A DNA stretch of 64,000 nt from Palsa-661 sp035535015. Its GTDB lineage: Bacteria > Actinomycetota > Acidimicrobiia > Acidimicrobiales > UBA8190. Under the pieces are notes generated by a model. The model searched no databases, had not been told where the DNA came from, and was given only the letters and a program-made list of their open reading frames with translations. Made by a program: the position numbers and the translations under genes. Below are positions 43,346 through 52,534 of this stretch, piece by piece. The stretch lies in contig DATLQU010000036.1 of assembly GCA_035535015.1 (NCBI GenBank), positions 1-64,000 of the forward strand, read 5' to 3'. The number at the start of each line of letters is the position of its first letter. Within the stretch, counting starts at the first letter, position 1.

Positions 43346-45073
43346 GTGGACGAGCGCGACGGGTACGAGCCGGAGACGGAGTCCTTTGTCGACCCCGTGA
43401 CCGAGCGCGTCCGGATCATCGGCGCCGAACCGGCGGGGCCGCCTGCCGCCGAGAAGTCCCCGTCCAACCCCGCGCCGACCGGGGCCGCCGCCTATCCCGA
43501 CGATGCATCGGACCCGGGCTCCGCGCTCGAGGAACGGTACGGGGGATTCGCAGCGGGTGACGGCAAGGACGACGAGGTCGACCCCTGGGCGTCGACCGAT
43601 ACCCGTGACCTCGGCCGGCAGCAGTCGGTGCCCTCCTGGCTGGACGACGGCCCCGACGACCCCGACGAACCGCCGATTTCCACCGAGCTGCCTCACTGGA
43701 CCGATCCCCCGACCGGCCAGGTGCCGGCCGTTCTCGAACGGCGCAGCGATCTGGAGGTCGAGCAGGGGACGTGGTCCGCCTCGGGCGACGCCGGGCCGGC
43801 CTGGCGCGAACACCGCCACGAGTGGGACGACAGCGCCTTCGACCCGTCACTGCTGGCCGACGAGACGACCCGGGTCGGTGCCCTCGAAGAGGTGCCGCTC
43901 GAGGAACGCCAGCCCTGGGAATTCGACGATCTGGGGACGCCGGCGGCCGGGACCGCCTTCTCCGGGGCCGCCGCCCCGGCGGCCGGCGGTGGTGGCCCTT
44001 CCGACGATGACGTCCCCAACCAGCTGAGAGGCGCGTCCTCGGTCGGCCGCCCCCCGGTCATCCCGGAGTCCGAGCAGGACAGTGGGCCGGAGACGGCCGG
44101 CGGGTGGGCCCGTCCCGGCGCCAACGGCGTCCCCTCCATCAGTTCGTCGCCTCTGCGGCCGTCGACCGAACCGCTGTCCCCGGCGGCCATTCCCGGGGCC
44201 CGGCCACGCAAGCACCGTCGTCCGACAGGGGAGTCAGAGAAGACGGGGAGCGGTACGGGCAGAAACGTTCCTGTCTCCATCGCCACCGGGCTCGGCTTCG
44301 CCCTGATCGCCGTGGCCTGCTTCGAACTCGGCAGCGTGGCCACCCTGGTTCTGTCCACCGTGGTCGTGGTGCTGGCGGCCGCCGAGGCCTATGCCGCCTT
44401 CCGTCGTTCGGGTAGCCATCCGGCCACTCTCCTCGGTCTGGTGGGCACCGGCGCCGTGATGGTGAGCGCCTACCAGAAGGGCGTCTCCGCTCTTCCCCTC
44501 GTCTTCGTCCTGGTGGTCGTCACATCGATGGTCCTCTATCTCATCGGGGCCGAACGGGGATCGCCGGTCGCCGGAATCTCCTCCACGGTGCTGGGCTTCG
44601 CCTGGGTGGGGTTGCTGGGATCGTTCGCCGGCCTTCTCCTGGCTCCCAGCCAGTATCCCCAGCGGCACGGTGTGGCCTTCCTCTTCGGCGCCGCCGTGGC
44701 CACGGTGGCCGCCGACGTGGGAGCACTGGTGGTTGGAGGCTGGCGGGGGCGCCACCCGATGGCGCCGCGGGTGAGCCCCCACAAGACCTGGGAAGGCCTG
44801 GTCGGGGGCACCGTCTTCGCCATCGTGGCGTCGGCGGCCATCACCGGTCAGGTCCATCCCTGGACCCCGGGTAAGGCCGCCATCCTCGGGGTGGTCGCCG
44901 CCGCCCTCGCCCCCATCGGCGATCTCTGCGAGTCGTTGATCAAGCGCGACCTGGGACTGAAGGACATGGGGTCGCTGTTGCCCGGCCATGGCGGCATCCT
45001 CGACCGGGTCGATGGCCTGCTCTTCGTCTTGCCGGCGACGTACTATCTGGTGCGGGTGCTCCACCTCGGGTGA
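43346..45073 (+). CDS. cdsA: Phosphatidate cytidylyltransferase with long acidic N-terminal extension
   Basis: A 575-residue protein making CDP-diacylglycerol, the precursor of phosphatidylglycerol, cardiolipin and phosphatidylinositol lipids. The last 270 residues form the multi-pass membrane enzyme, with SPHKTWEGLVGG and the CdsA signature KRDLGLKDMGSLLPGHGG followed by ILDRVDG. The first 300 residues are acidic, Pro/Gly-rich and without domains, almost certainly cytoplasmic and disordered; normal CdsA lacks most of this. GTG 43346 has CAGGAGG ten bases upstream. The extension has normal composition and codon use for the region, so it seems to be a real coding sequence. Confidence 0.92.
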   Translation: MDERDGYEPETESFVDPVTERVRIIGAEPAGPPAAEKSPSNPAPTGAAAYPDDASDPGSALEERYGGFAAGDGKDDEVDPWASTDTRDLGRQQSVPSWLDDGPDDPDEPPISTELPHWTDPPTGQVPAVLERRSDLEVEQGTWSASGDAGPAWREHRHEWDDSAFDPSLLADETTRVGALEEVPLEERQPWEFDDLGTPAAGTAFSGAAAPAAGGGGPSDDDVPNQLRGASSVGRPPVIPESEQDSGPETAGGWARPGANGVPSISSSPLRPSTEPLSPAAIPGARPRKHRRPTGESEKTGSGTGRNVPVSIATGLGFALIAVACFELGSVATLVLSTVVVVLAAAEAYAAFRRSGSHPATLLGLVGTGAVMVSAYQKGVSALPLVFVLVVVTSMVLYLIGAERGSPVAGISSTVLGFAWVGLLGSFAGLLLAPSQYPQRHGVAFLFGAAVATVAADVGALVVGGWRGRHPMAPRVSPHKTWEGLVGGTVFAIVASAAITGQVHPWTPGKAAILGVVAAALAPIGDLCESLIKRDLGLKDMGSLLPGHGGILDRVDGLLFVLPATYYLVRVLHLG

Positions 45074-45098
45074 GCTACGTGCGAAAGGGGCCACGCAG

Positions 45099-46289
45099 AT
45101 GACGGGGCGCCAGGAACGTACCCCACGACCGGTCGCAGTCAGCATCGTGGGTTCCACCGGATCGATCGGCACCCAGGCGCTGGATGTGGTCTCGTCCGAA
45201 CCCGACCGCTTCCAGGTGATCGCTCTCGGCGCATGGCGATCGGTCGAACTCCTCGTAGCCCAGGCCCGCCGTTTCCGACCCCGGGTCGTCGCCATCGGTG
45301 ACGCGTCTTTCGCCCGCGAGCTGGCCGGCGCCCTGCCGCCCGACACGGAGGTGCTCACCGGGATCGACGGTCTGATCGCCATTGCCCGCGAAGGCGACGT
45401 GGTGGTCAACGCCGTCGTCGGGTTCGCCGGTCTGCCCGTCACCCTGGCGGCACTCGAATCCGGCCGTCGGCTGGCGCTGGCCAACAAGGAGTCGTTGATC
45501 GCCGGCGCCCCCGTGGTGCAGCGGGCCCGACGCACCCCAGGGGCCGAGATCATCCCCGTCGACTCGGAGCACTGTGCCCTGCACCAGTGCCTGCGCGCCG
45601 GACGATCGCCGGACGAGGTGGCCCGGCTGGTTCTGACGGCGAGCGGGGGCCCGTTCCGGGGTCGGACCCGGGCCGAACTCCAAGGGGTGACGGTCGACGA
45701 GGCGCTCGCCCACCCCACCTGGCGGATGGGTCGCAAGATCACCGTGGACTCGTCCACCTTGATGAACAAGGGCCTCGAGGTCATCGAGGCCCACGAGCTC
45801 TTCGGGATCGACTACGACCGGATGGCGGTGATTATTCACCCGCAGTCGGTCGTACACTCCATGGTGGAGTTCGGCGACGGGGCCACCGTGGCCCAGCTCT
45901 CCCTTCCCGACATGCGCTTACCCATCGGCTACGCCCTCGCCTACCCTGACCGGCTTCAGCACCCATTCGGCGCCATCGACTGGGGCTCGTTGAGCCGGCT
46001 GGATTTCGAGCAGCCCGACCGCGGCGTCTTCAGTTGTCTCGACCTGGCCGAACAGGCGGGCCGGACCGGTGGTCTCGCTCCGGCGTGGCTGAATGCCGGA
46101 AACGAGGTGGCCGTGGCCGCCTTCCTCGAGGGCCGGGTCGGATGGGGAGCCATCGCCGCCGTGGTGGCCGAAACCGTCGACGCCTGTGAGCAGACCCCGG
46201 TGGCCAATGCCGGTGACGTGATCGAGGCCGACCGCCGGGCCCGGGAACGAGCCGAGCAAGCCGTCCGCCGTCGCGGACTCGCGGCGTGA
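45099..46289 (+). CDS. dxr: 1-deoxy-D-xylulose 5-phosphate reductoisomerase
   Basis: A 396-residue enzyme turning DXP into 2-C-methyl-D-erythritol 4-phosphate with NADPH. Motifs are VSIVGSTGSIGTQALDVV (cofactor), LANKESLIAG, PVDSEHCALHQCL (metal and substrate), ASGGPFRG, HPTWRMGRKITVDSSTLMNKGLE and SVVHSMVEFGDG. ATG 45099 gives normal length. With ispG two genes on, it shows that isoprenoid precursors come from the MEP pathway. Its stop overlaps the next start (GTGA). Confidence 0.96.
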   Translation: MTGRQERTPRPVAVSIVGSTGSIGTQALDVVSSEPDRFQVIALGAWRSVELLVAQARRFRPRVVAIGDASFARELAGALPPDTEVLTGIDGLIAIAREGDVVVNAVVGFAGLPVTLAALESGRRLALANKESLIAGAPVVQRARRTPGAEIIPVDSEHCALHQCLRAGRSPDEVARLVLTASGGPFRGRTRAELQGVTVDEALAHPTWRMGRKITVDSSTLMNKGLEVIEAHELFGIDYDRMAVIIHPQSVVHSMVEFGDGATVAQLSLPDMRLPIGYALAYPDRLQHPFGAIDWGSLSRLDFEQPDRGVFSCLDLAEQAGRTGGLAPAWLNAGNEVAVAAFLEGRVGWGAIAAVVAETVDACEQTPVANAGDVIEADRRARERAEQAVRRRGLAA

Positions 46290-47662
46290 ACGACCCGGGC
46301 GGCACAGCCGACATCGTCACCGTCAGCCCGGCCGGCGAGGGCGCCCTTCACCCCGAGAGAGGTGCCCTCGCACCGAACAGTGGTGCTGCCGGCAACGGCA
46401 TTCGGTATGACGGTGAGGGTACGTCCGGACCGGTGTCGGAATACCGGGAGCCCAAGGGATCGGTCGTCCAGCTGCTGGCCGTGGTGGCCGTCATCTTGGC
46501 CCTCTCCATGCTGACCCACTCCCTGGACCTGCTCATCGTCATCGTGGCCGTCATCGCCATGATCATGATCCACGAGCTCGGCCACTTCGCCACGGCCAAG
46601 TGGAGCCACATGAAGGTCACCGAGTACTTCCTCGGATTCGGCCCCCGGCTGTGGTCTTTCCGCCGGGGTGAGACCGAGTACGGCGTGAAAGCCATCCCGC
46701 TGGGCGGCTACGTGAAGATCATCGGGATGAGCAACACCGAGGATGTGAGCCCGGCTGACGAAACGCGCACCTACCGGGCCCAGCCTTTCCACAACCGGAT
46801 CATGGTGGCCGTGGCCGGTTCTTTCATGCATTTCGTCATGGCCTTCGTCCTGCTCTGGTCGCTCTTCGTCTTCATCGGCCAGCCGCAGCCCACGCCCACC
46901 GTGGCCGGGTTCTCACCCGTGGCCCACGGCCTCGACCCCGCCCGCAGCGCCGGCATCCGCGTCGGGGATGTCATCGTCTCCATCGACGGCCGGCCGGTGA
47001 CGAGCGTGACGCAGATGGAGAAGACCATCGGAAGCCACAGCGGTGTACCCCTGGCTCTCGTCGTCGATCGCGGCAGCCCCGCACGGCGGGTCGCCGTGAC
47101 CGTCGTCCCGGCACTGGCCGCCGGGTCCGAGAAGAACGGCGCTCGGATCGGTATCGAGATCGGCGCCACCATGACCCCGGTGTCGCCAGTCCATGCACTC
47201 GGTACGGCGGCGGCGAACCTGGAACAGATCACCACAGGCACCGTGGCGGGACTCGGGCACACGTTCTCTCCGCACGGACTGAGTGCCTTCTTCAACCAGC
47301 TCGACAACACCAAGGCGGCCGATGCCGCGGCCCGGACCGCCAGTCGACCCGTCTCGATCGTAGGAGCCGTCCGACTGGCCACCCAGGGGGCCCAGAGTGG
47401 GGCCAACGACCTCATCAGAGTGCTCGTCATCATCATCATCGCCATCGGCATCATCAACCTGGTCCCCATGCTCCCGCTCGACGGCGGCCACGTACTCGTG
47501 GCCGTCTACGAACGGATCCGGAGCCGCAAGGGAAAGCCGTACCGCGCCGACGTGACCAAATTGATTCCGGTGGCATCGGCCTTCGTTCTCTTTCTGATCG
47601 TCTTCGTGGTCGCTGCCGTCTTCCTCGACATCGCCCACCCGATCGCCAACCCCTTCCAGTGA
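46286..47662 (+). CDS. rseP: RIP/RseP-type site-2 zinc metalloprotease
   Basis: A 458-residue M50 intramembrane protease. An N-terminal cytoplasmic extension of about 65 residues precedes the first helix. The zinc site is MIMIHELGHFATAK (HExxH, Glu near 93), a PDZ domain lies around RSAGIRVGDVIVSIDGRPV, and the third zinc ligand is in LVPMLPLDGGHVLVA. It cleaves membrane-bound anti-sigma factors or division proteins within the bilayer; the putative anti-sigma protein at 31415 is one conceivable client. dxr-rseP-ispG is a widely conserved gene order. Confidence 0.93.
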   Translation: MNDPGGTADIVTVSPAGEGALHPERGALAPNSGAAGNGIRYDGEGTSGPVSEYREPKGSVVQLLAVVAVILALSMLTHSLDLLIVIVAVIAMIMIHELGHFATAKWSHMKVTEYFLGFGPRLWSFRRGETEYGVKAIPLGGYVKIIGMSNTEDVSPADETRTYRAQPFHNRIMVAVAGSFMHFVMAFVLLWSLFVFIGQPQPTPTVAGFSPVAHGLDPARSAGIRVGDVIVSIDGRPVTSVTQMEKTIGSHSGVPLALVVDRGSPARRVAVTVVPALAAGSEKNGARIGIEIGATMTPVSPVHALGTAAANLEQITTGTVAGLGHTFSPHGLSAFFNQLDNTKAADAAARTASRPVSIVGAVRLATQGAQSGANDLIRVLVIIIIAIGIINLVPMLPLDGGHVLVAVYERIRSRKGKPYRADVTKLIPVASAFVLFLIVFVVAAVFLDIAHPIANPFQ

Positions 47663-47675
47663 CGGTGTCGGCTCC

Positions 47676-48920
47676 ATGACGGTGGACGGGACGAAGACGG
47701 TGCGACGGGCCACCCGGCAGATCCATGTCGGGAAAGTGGCCGTCGGGGGAGACGCGCCTATCTCCGTGCAGTCCATGACGACGACCAAGACGGCCGACGT
47801 CGAAGGCACACTCAGCCAGATCTACGCCCTGGCCGCCGCGGGCGCCGACATCGTGCGCTGCACCTGCAACGAGCAGGAGGCCGCCGTAGGCCTGGCCCAC
47901 ATCGTGCCCCGCTCGCCGGTGCCGATCATCGCCGACATCCATTTCCACCACGAGATGGCACTCGGTGCCCTGGCCGCCGGCGTCCAGGGACTGCGGCTCA
48001 ATCCGGGGAACCTCCGCAAGGAGGTCGAGATCAAGCAGGTGGCAGCGGAGGCCAAGGACCGAGGCGTGCCCATCAGGATCGGGGTGAACGCCGGGTCCCT
48101 GCACCCCGATCTGTACAAGCGCTACGGGGGGGCGACGGCCGAGGCCCTGGTGGAATCGGCCCGGATGGAACTCGCTTTCTTCGAAGAAGTCGGCTTCAAC
48201 GACGTGAAGATCTCGGTCAAGGCCTCGTCGGTGGCGCTCATGATCGACGCCTACCGGTTGGCGTCGGAAACGTTCGACCATCCTCTGCACCTCGGGGTGA
48301 CCGAAGCGGGACCGCCACCGGCGGGCCTGATCAAGGGAACGGCGGGGATCGCCGCGCTGCTGGCCGAAGGCATCGGCGACACCATCCGCTATTCCCTCAC
48401 CGCCGATCCGGTCGAGGAGGCTCGCGCCGGACGTCAGCTGCTGGAGGCGCTGGGGCTGCGCGAACGCAAGGGCCTCGATCTGATCGCCTGCCCTTCGTGC
48501 GGCCGGGCCGAGATCGATGTCATCGGCGTGGCCCGCGCCGCCCAGGAGGCGCTCGAATCGCTCAACCTCCCCATTCAGGTGGCTGTCATGGGTTGTGTCG
48601 TGAACGGTCCGGGAGAGGCGCGTGAGGCGGATCTCGGCATCGCCGCCGGCCGCAAACGTGGCCACCTTTTCATCAAGGGCAAGATCATCCGCGTCGTTCC
48701 CGAGGACGAGATGGTGGCCGCATTGGTGGAGGAAGCGCAGAAGCTCGTGTCCGAGGGCCTCGACGCCCGTTTGGCGGCGGCCGACGCCGGTGCCGAGGCG
48801 GAAGCGGAAGCGGATCGTCGTGCGCTGCTCGAAAACAGAGGCGACGACGCCAACCACAGTGCGGAGAAGGTCGAGATCATCCGCCGGAAGATCCACGAGG
48901 ACGGTGGCCTCGCCGGATAG
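47676..48920 (+). CDS. ispG: 4-hydroxy-3-methylbut-2-en-1-yl diphosphate synthase (flavodoxin/ferredoxin)
   Basis: A 414-residue [4Fe-4S] enzyme of the MEP pathway, converting MEcPP to HMBPP. The TIM-barrel part has VAVGGDAPISVQSMTTTKTADVEGT and INPG-like LRLNPGNLRK; cluster ligands are in IACPSCGRAEID (CxxC) and VAVMGCVVNGPGEAR. The C-terminal tail is Ala/Glu-rich. ATG 47676, 13 bp after rseP. It ends 17 bp from the convergent proS stop. Confidence 0.96.
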   Translation: MTVDGTKTVRRATRQIHVGKVAVGGDAPISVQSMTTTKTADVEGTLSQIYALAAAGADIVRCTCNEQEAAVGLAHIVPRSPVPIIADIHFHHEMALGALAAGVQGLRLNPGNLRKEVEIKQVAAEAKDRGVPIRIGVNAGSLHPDLYKRYGGATAEALVESARMELAFFEEVGFNDVKISVKASSVALMIDAYRLASETFDHPLHLGVTEAGPPPAGLIKGTAGIAALLAEGIGDTIRYSLTADPVEEARAGRQLLEALGLRERKGLDLIACPSCGRAEIDVIGVARAAQEALESLNLPIQVAVMGCVVNGPGEAREADLGIAAGRKRGHLFIKGKIIRVVPEDEMVAALVEEAQKLVSEGLDARLAAADAGAEAEAEADRRALLENRGDDANHSAEKVEIIRRKIHEDGGLAG

Positions 48921-48937
48921 GGGGCACGAAGCGTCGT

Positions 48938-50353
48938 TCAGTAAGCCCGACCGACGATGGCGACGAGGGACGCGTCGTCGCCATCGTCGGGTCCGGGAAG
49001 ACCCCCGTCGGCCGACTGGATGCAGCGCACCGAGAGTCCGGCCCGATTGAGCGTGGTCTCGCCGTCCGCACCCAAGGCCGACAGGGGCATCACGGCGAAG
49101 CCCGATGCCGCCGCCGGCTCGACCTCCTCGAGGCTCCCGACCGTCACCGTCCTACTGCGTTGCAGCGCCGCGGCCTCCTCCAACAGCGCGCCGTGGATGG
49201 CGTCGAGGGTGGCGGTGACTTCGGCGGTCACCCCGGCCAGCGGCACCGAGGTCTTGGTCCCGGTGTCCCGGCGCGCCACCACCACCACGCCCTGGGCCAG
49301 ATCGCGCGGCCCCACTTCGAGCCGGAGTGGCACCCCCTTCAGCTCCCAGTCCACCACCCGGCGTCCGAACGACGTATCGGTCCGGGTGTCGAGCTCCACC
49401 CGGATCCCGGCGGCGCGCAGTTCGGCCGCCAAGGTGACCGCGACATCGGCGGCGCCCTCGTCGGCCCGGGCCAGGATCACCACGACCTGGATGGGGGCGA
49501 GGCGCGGCGGGAGCCGCAGTCCGTCGTCGTCGCCGTGGACCATCACGAGCGCCCCCATCAGCCGGGTCGAGACGCCCCACGAGGTCTGCCAGACGTAGGC
49601 CTGGGTTCCGGATTCGTCGAGGTAGGTGATGTCGAAGGCGCGGGCGAAGTTCTGACCGAGTTCATGGCTCGTCCCCATCTGCAGGGCTTTGGCGTCGCGC
49701 ATCATGGCTTCACACGTCCACGTCGTGGTGGCCCCGGCGAAGCGCTCGTTGTCGGTCTTGCGGCCCTTCAGCACCGGAATGGCGAGGACGTTGACCATGA
49801 CGTCCTCATAGACGTCGGACAGGATCTTCAAGGCGAATTCCCGGGCTTCGCCGGCGCTGGCGTGCGCGGTGTGCCCTTCCTGCCACAGGAACTCCGTCGT
49901 CCGTAGGAACAACCGGGGCCGGAGTTCCCAGCGCACGACATTGGCCCACTGGTTGATCAGCAGCGGGAGGTCACGGTAGCTCTGGATCCACTTGGCAAAG
50001 TAGGAGTTGATGATCGTCTCACTCGTCGGCCGCACCACGACGGGCTCCTCCAGCTTCTTGCCGCCCCCGTGCGTCACCACCGCCAGCTCGGGGCTGAAAC
50101 CCTCGACGTGTTCGGCCTCCCGCCGGAGGTAACTCTCGGGGATGAGGAGCGGGAAGTAGGCGTTGGCCACCCCCGCCGCCTTGATCCGGACGTCGATCTC
50201 GGCCTGCATCCGCTCCCAGATGGCGTATCCGTACGGGCGGATGACCATGGTCCCGCGGACCGGCCCGTTGTCGGCCAGTTCGGCCTTGGCCACGATGTCC
50301 TGGTACCAGCGGGGGAAGTCGGTTGCCTGGGGGGTGAGGACGCTCTTGGCCAT
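48938..50353 (-). CDS. proS: Prolyl-tRNA synthetase, archaeal/eukaryotic-type short form
   Basis: A 471-residue class II synthetase charging tRNA-Pro. It lacks the INS editing domain of the long bacterial form and starts VLTPQATDFPRWYQDIVAKAELADNG, like the ProS type 3 found in archaea, eukaryotes and some bacteria. Motif 2 region is VVRWELRPRLFLRTTEFLWQEGHTAH, motif 3 region MGALVMVHGDDDGLRLPPRLAP. A C-terminal anticodon-binding domain and a zinc-type terminal segment ending GRAY follow. Located between ispG and the rimP operon; transcribed alone, divergent from rimP. Confidence 0.95.
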   Translation of the reverse strand: MAKSVLTPQATDFPRWYQDIVAKAELADNGPVRGTMVIRPYGYAIWERMQAEIDVRIKAAGVANAYFPLLIPESYLRREAEHVEGFSPELAVVTHGGGKKLEEPVVVRPTSETIINSYFAKWIQSYRDLPLLINQWANVVRWELRPRLFLRTTEFLWQEGHTAHASAGEAREFALKILSDVYEDVMVNVLAIPVLKGRKTDNERFAGATTTWTCEAMMRDAKALQMGTSHELGQNFARAFDITYLDESGTQAYVWQTSWGVSTRLMGALVMVHGDDDGLRLPPRLAPIQVVVILARADEGAADVAVTLAAELRAAGIRVELDTRTDTSFGRRVVDWELKGVPLRLEVGPRDLAQGVVVVARRDTGTKTSVPLAGVTAEVTATLDAIHGALLEEAAALQRSRTVTVGSLEEVEPAAASGFAVMPLSALGADGETTLNRAGLSVRCIQSADGGLPGPDDGDDASLVAIVGRAY

Positions 50354-50363
50354 GTGACCGCCG

Positions 50364-50369
50364 ATGCTA
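50364..50369 (-). promoter_or_regulatory. Candidate -10 element for proS
   Basis: TAGCAT on the minus strand ends ten bases before the proS ATG at 50353. A very short leader is implied. Confidence 0.4.
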
Positions 50370-50496
50370 CGGGGTGCGGCGCGTCGCCTCGGACCCGGCG
50401 AAGACGCAGCCGGCCCACCACCGTCACGGCTCGTCTATGTGTGCGGACCATCACTGTGTGCGACCGCCGCCGACCGATCAGGCGGCGGTGGGGCGC

Positions 50497-50527
50497 CTGA
50501 AAGACGGCGGAAAGCGGCTGGTATACT
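50497..50527 (+). promoter_or_regulatory. Candidate promoter of the rimP-nusA-infB operon
   Basis: TATACT (50522-50527) is the best -10 match in the window and stands out in a GC-rich background. CTGAAA at 50497-50502 could be a -35 with a long 19-base spacer. Transcription would start near 50534, giving about 150 nt of leader. Confidence 0.6.
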
Positions 50528-50566
50528 TCCTGCGCCGTTCAGACACGGAGTGGAGTGTGGTGCGTC

Positions 50567-50603
50567 GAAGCGTGGGCGGGCAGCCCACGCTTCTTCTTTC
50601 CTC
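50567..50603 (+). terminator. Perfect terminator hairpin in the rimP-nusA leader (putative attenuator)
   Basis: GAAGCGTGGGC (50567-50577) and GCCCACGCTTC (50583-50593) form an 11-bp perfect stem with a five-base loop, followed by TTCTTTCCTC. The tail orients it for plus-strand transcripts. The only plus-strand promoter nearby is at about 50522, so this terminator lies inside the leader before rimP. A second hairpin (GACCTGGG pairing with CCC-G-AGGTC, 50630-50650) follows. Confidence 0.75.
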
Positions 50604-50681
50604 ACGCTATTGCTGGTGGCGGCCGGTTTGACCTGGGCCGTCCCGAGGTCGGCGAGGAGCGTGAAAGGAGGTGGCGACCAG

Positions 50682-51230
50682 ATGAGTGAAGCGCTGTCCG
50701 ACCTCTTGGCTTCCACCCTGGCTCCCCTCGGTTTCGAATTGGTCGATGTCGAGATGCGCTCCGGCACGGTACGGGTGGTGATCGACCGCACCGACGGCGC
50801 CGATCTGGAGGCCATCGCCGATGCCACCAGGGCCGTCTCCGCCCTCCTTGACACGAACGACCCGATGCCGGGGCAGCACTACACCCTGGAGGTGTCGAGC
50901 CCCGGGGTGGAACGACCTCTGCGCACGGCCCGGCATTTCATCCGGGCCGTGGGTGAGATGGTCACCGTCCGCACGACGACAGGGAGCAAAGGCGAGCGTC
51001 GCGTCACCGGTCGCGTGGTCTCGGCCGACGACGACGGGTTTGTACTCGAGGGTGACGACCTGCCCGAGGGCGGACGACCCTTCTCGTACGCCGAGGTGGA
51101 GCGGGCTCGGACCGTCTTCGAGTGGGGCGGCAAGCCCCGTCCCTCGGATGGTCGCCGCCACGGCTCAGCGCAGCACCGAGCGGTGCGCTCATCACTGGGT
51201 GCCGATAGGGAGAAGGTCACGACTTCATGA
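50682..51230 (+). CDS. rimP: Ribosome maturation factor RimP
   Basis: A 182-residue RimP, needed for 30S maturation. The N-terminal domain includes APLGFELVDVEMRSGTVRVVIDRTDGADLEAI; the domain junction has YTLEVSSPGVERPLRTARHF, its most conserved block. The C-terminal SH3-like domain is followed by a basic tail. ATG 50682 has the ideal site AAAGGAGG eight bases upstream. It overlaps nusA by four bases. Confidence 0.95.
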   Translation: MSEALSDLLASTLAPLGFELVDVEMRSGTVRVVIDRTDGADLEAIADATRAVSALLDTNDPMPGQHYTLEVSSPGVERPLRTARHFIRAVGEMVTVRTTTGSKGERRVTGRVVSADDDGFVLEGDDLPEGGRPFSYAEVERARTVFEWGGKPRPSDGRRHGSAQHRAVRSSLGADREKVTTS

Positions 51231-52534
51231 GCAAGACGAACTTCGAGTTCCTCGATGCCCTCGGCCAGATCGCGCGCGACAAGGGAATCTCCGTCGAAAC
51301 ACTGTTCGACGCCCTGGCCAATGCGCTCGTGGCCGCCTACAAGCGCCGTCCGGGAGCGGCCGAGGAAGCGGTGGTCACCATCGATCCCGAATCGGGCGAG
51401 ATCCGCGTCTACGGACAGGAGCTCGACGAGGACGGGAACGTCATCCGGGAGTGGGACGACACGCCCAACGACTTCGGCCGTATTGCCGCCCAGACGGCCA
51501 AGCAGGTGATCCTCCAACGGATCCGCGAGGCCGAGCGTGATCTCAAGTACGAGGAGTACGCCGGCCGTGAGGGTGACATCGTCACCGGCATCGTCCAGCA
51601 GACGGACAATCGCTACACCCTCCTCGACCTGGGCAAGGTGGAGGCATTGCTCCCCCAGGCCGAGCAGGTTCCTTACGAGCGTTACGAGCACGGGGCCCGC
51701 CTGAAGGCGTACATCGTCGAGGTCAGAAAGACCACCAAGGGTCCCCAGATCGTGGTCAGCCGCAGCCATCCCGGCCTGGTGAAGCGCCTCTTCGAGTTGG
51801 AGGTCCCCGAGATCTCCTCCGGCGTGGTCGAGATCAAGGCCGCCGCCCGCGAGCCCGGCCACCGGACGAAGATCGCCGTCTGGTCGAACGATCCCAACGT
51901 CGACCCCGTCGGCGCCTGCGTCGGCGCCCGTGGATCGCGCGTCCGCATGGTCACCAACGAACTGCGCGGTGAGCGCATCGACGTGGTCCCCTTCTCCGAC
52001 GATCCGGTCGAGTTCATCCAGGCCGCCCTCCAGCCGGCGCGGGTCCGGGAGGTCCGGCTCGACGACGAGACGGGCACGGCGACGGTGATCGTGAGCGATT
52101 ATCAGCTCTCGTTGGCCATCGGCAAGGAAGGTCAGAACGCCCGTCTGTCGGCGCGTCTGTCGGGTTGGCGGGTCGACATCAAGAGTGAGACGCAGCTGGC
52201 CGAAGAGGAATCCCGCTACGGCGAGGAGTGGGCCGAGGGTGAGTGGGTCGAGAACGAAGCGGGCGAGATGGTCTGGCAGCCGGCTGAGGGTGGCGAGGCT
52301 GTCTCCGCCACCGAATGGTCACGCGTCGTCGCCGGCGCCGAGGACACGCCCGCTGGCGCCGGGGCCCCGGAGAAGCCGACCGAGGCGGGGTCCGCACCCG
52401 TGACCGGGTCACCGGATGAGGCCGTCGAGAAGCCGGCCAACCCGGCCGAGGAGGCGCCGTCCGAGGAGGCGGCTGTGGCGAGAGCCGGAGCGGACGGCGA
52501 AATGGGGGACAAGGCTGCGGAGGGTCCTTCATAG
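51227..52534 (+). CDS. nusA: Transcription termination/antitermination factor NusA
   Basis: A 435-residue NusA that binds RNA polymerase and nascent RNA, affecting pausing, termination and rRNA antitermination. The N-terminal RNAP-binding domain is about 1-125, S1 domain about 130-200 (GDIVTGIVQQTDNRYTLLDLGKVEALLP), then KH1 and KH2 (NVDPVGACVGARGSRVRMVTNELRGERIDVV; LAIGKEGQNARLSARLSGWRVDI). The remaining about 100 residues are acidic. No acidic AR repeats as in enterobacteria. ATG overlaps rimP. Its stop TAG overlaps the proposed ylxR start ATA. Confidence 0.96.
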   Translation: MSKTNFEFLDALGQIARDKGISVETLFDALANALVAAYKRRPGAAEEAVVTIDPESGEIRVYGQELDEDGNVIREWDDTPNDFGRIAAQTAKQVILQRIREAERDLKYEEYAGREGDIVTGIVQQTDNRYTLLDLGKVEALLPQAEQVPYERYEHGARLKAYIVEVRKTTKGPQIVVSRSHPGLVKRLFELEVPEISSGVVEIKAAAREPGHRTKIAVWSNDPNVDPVGACVGARGSRVRMVTNELRGERIDVVPFSDDPVEFIQAALQPARVREVRLDDETGTATVIVSDYQLSLAIGKEGQNARLSARLSGWRVDIKSETQLAEEESRYGEEWAEGEWVENEAGEMVWQPAEGGEAVSATEWSRVVAGAEDTPAGAGAPEKPTEAGSAPVTGSPDEAVEKPANPAEEAPSEEAAVARAGADGEMGDKAAEGPS

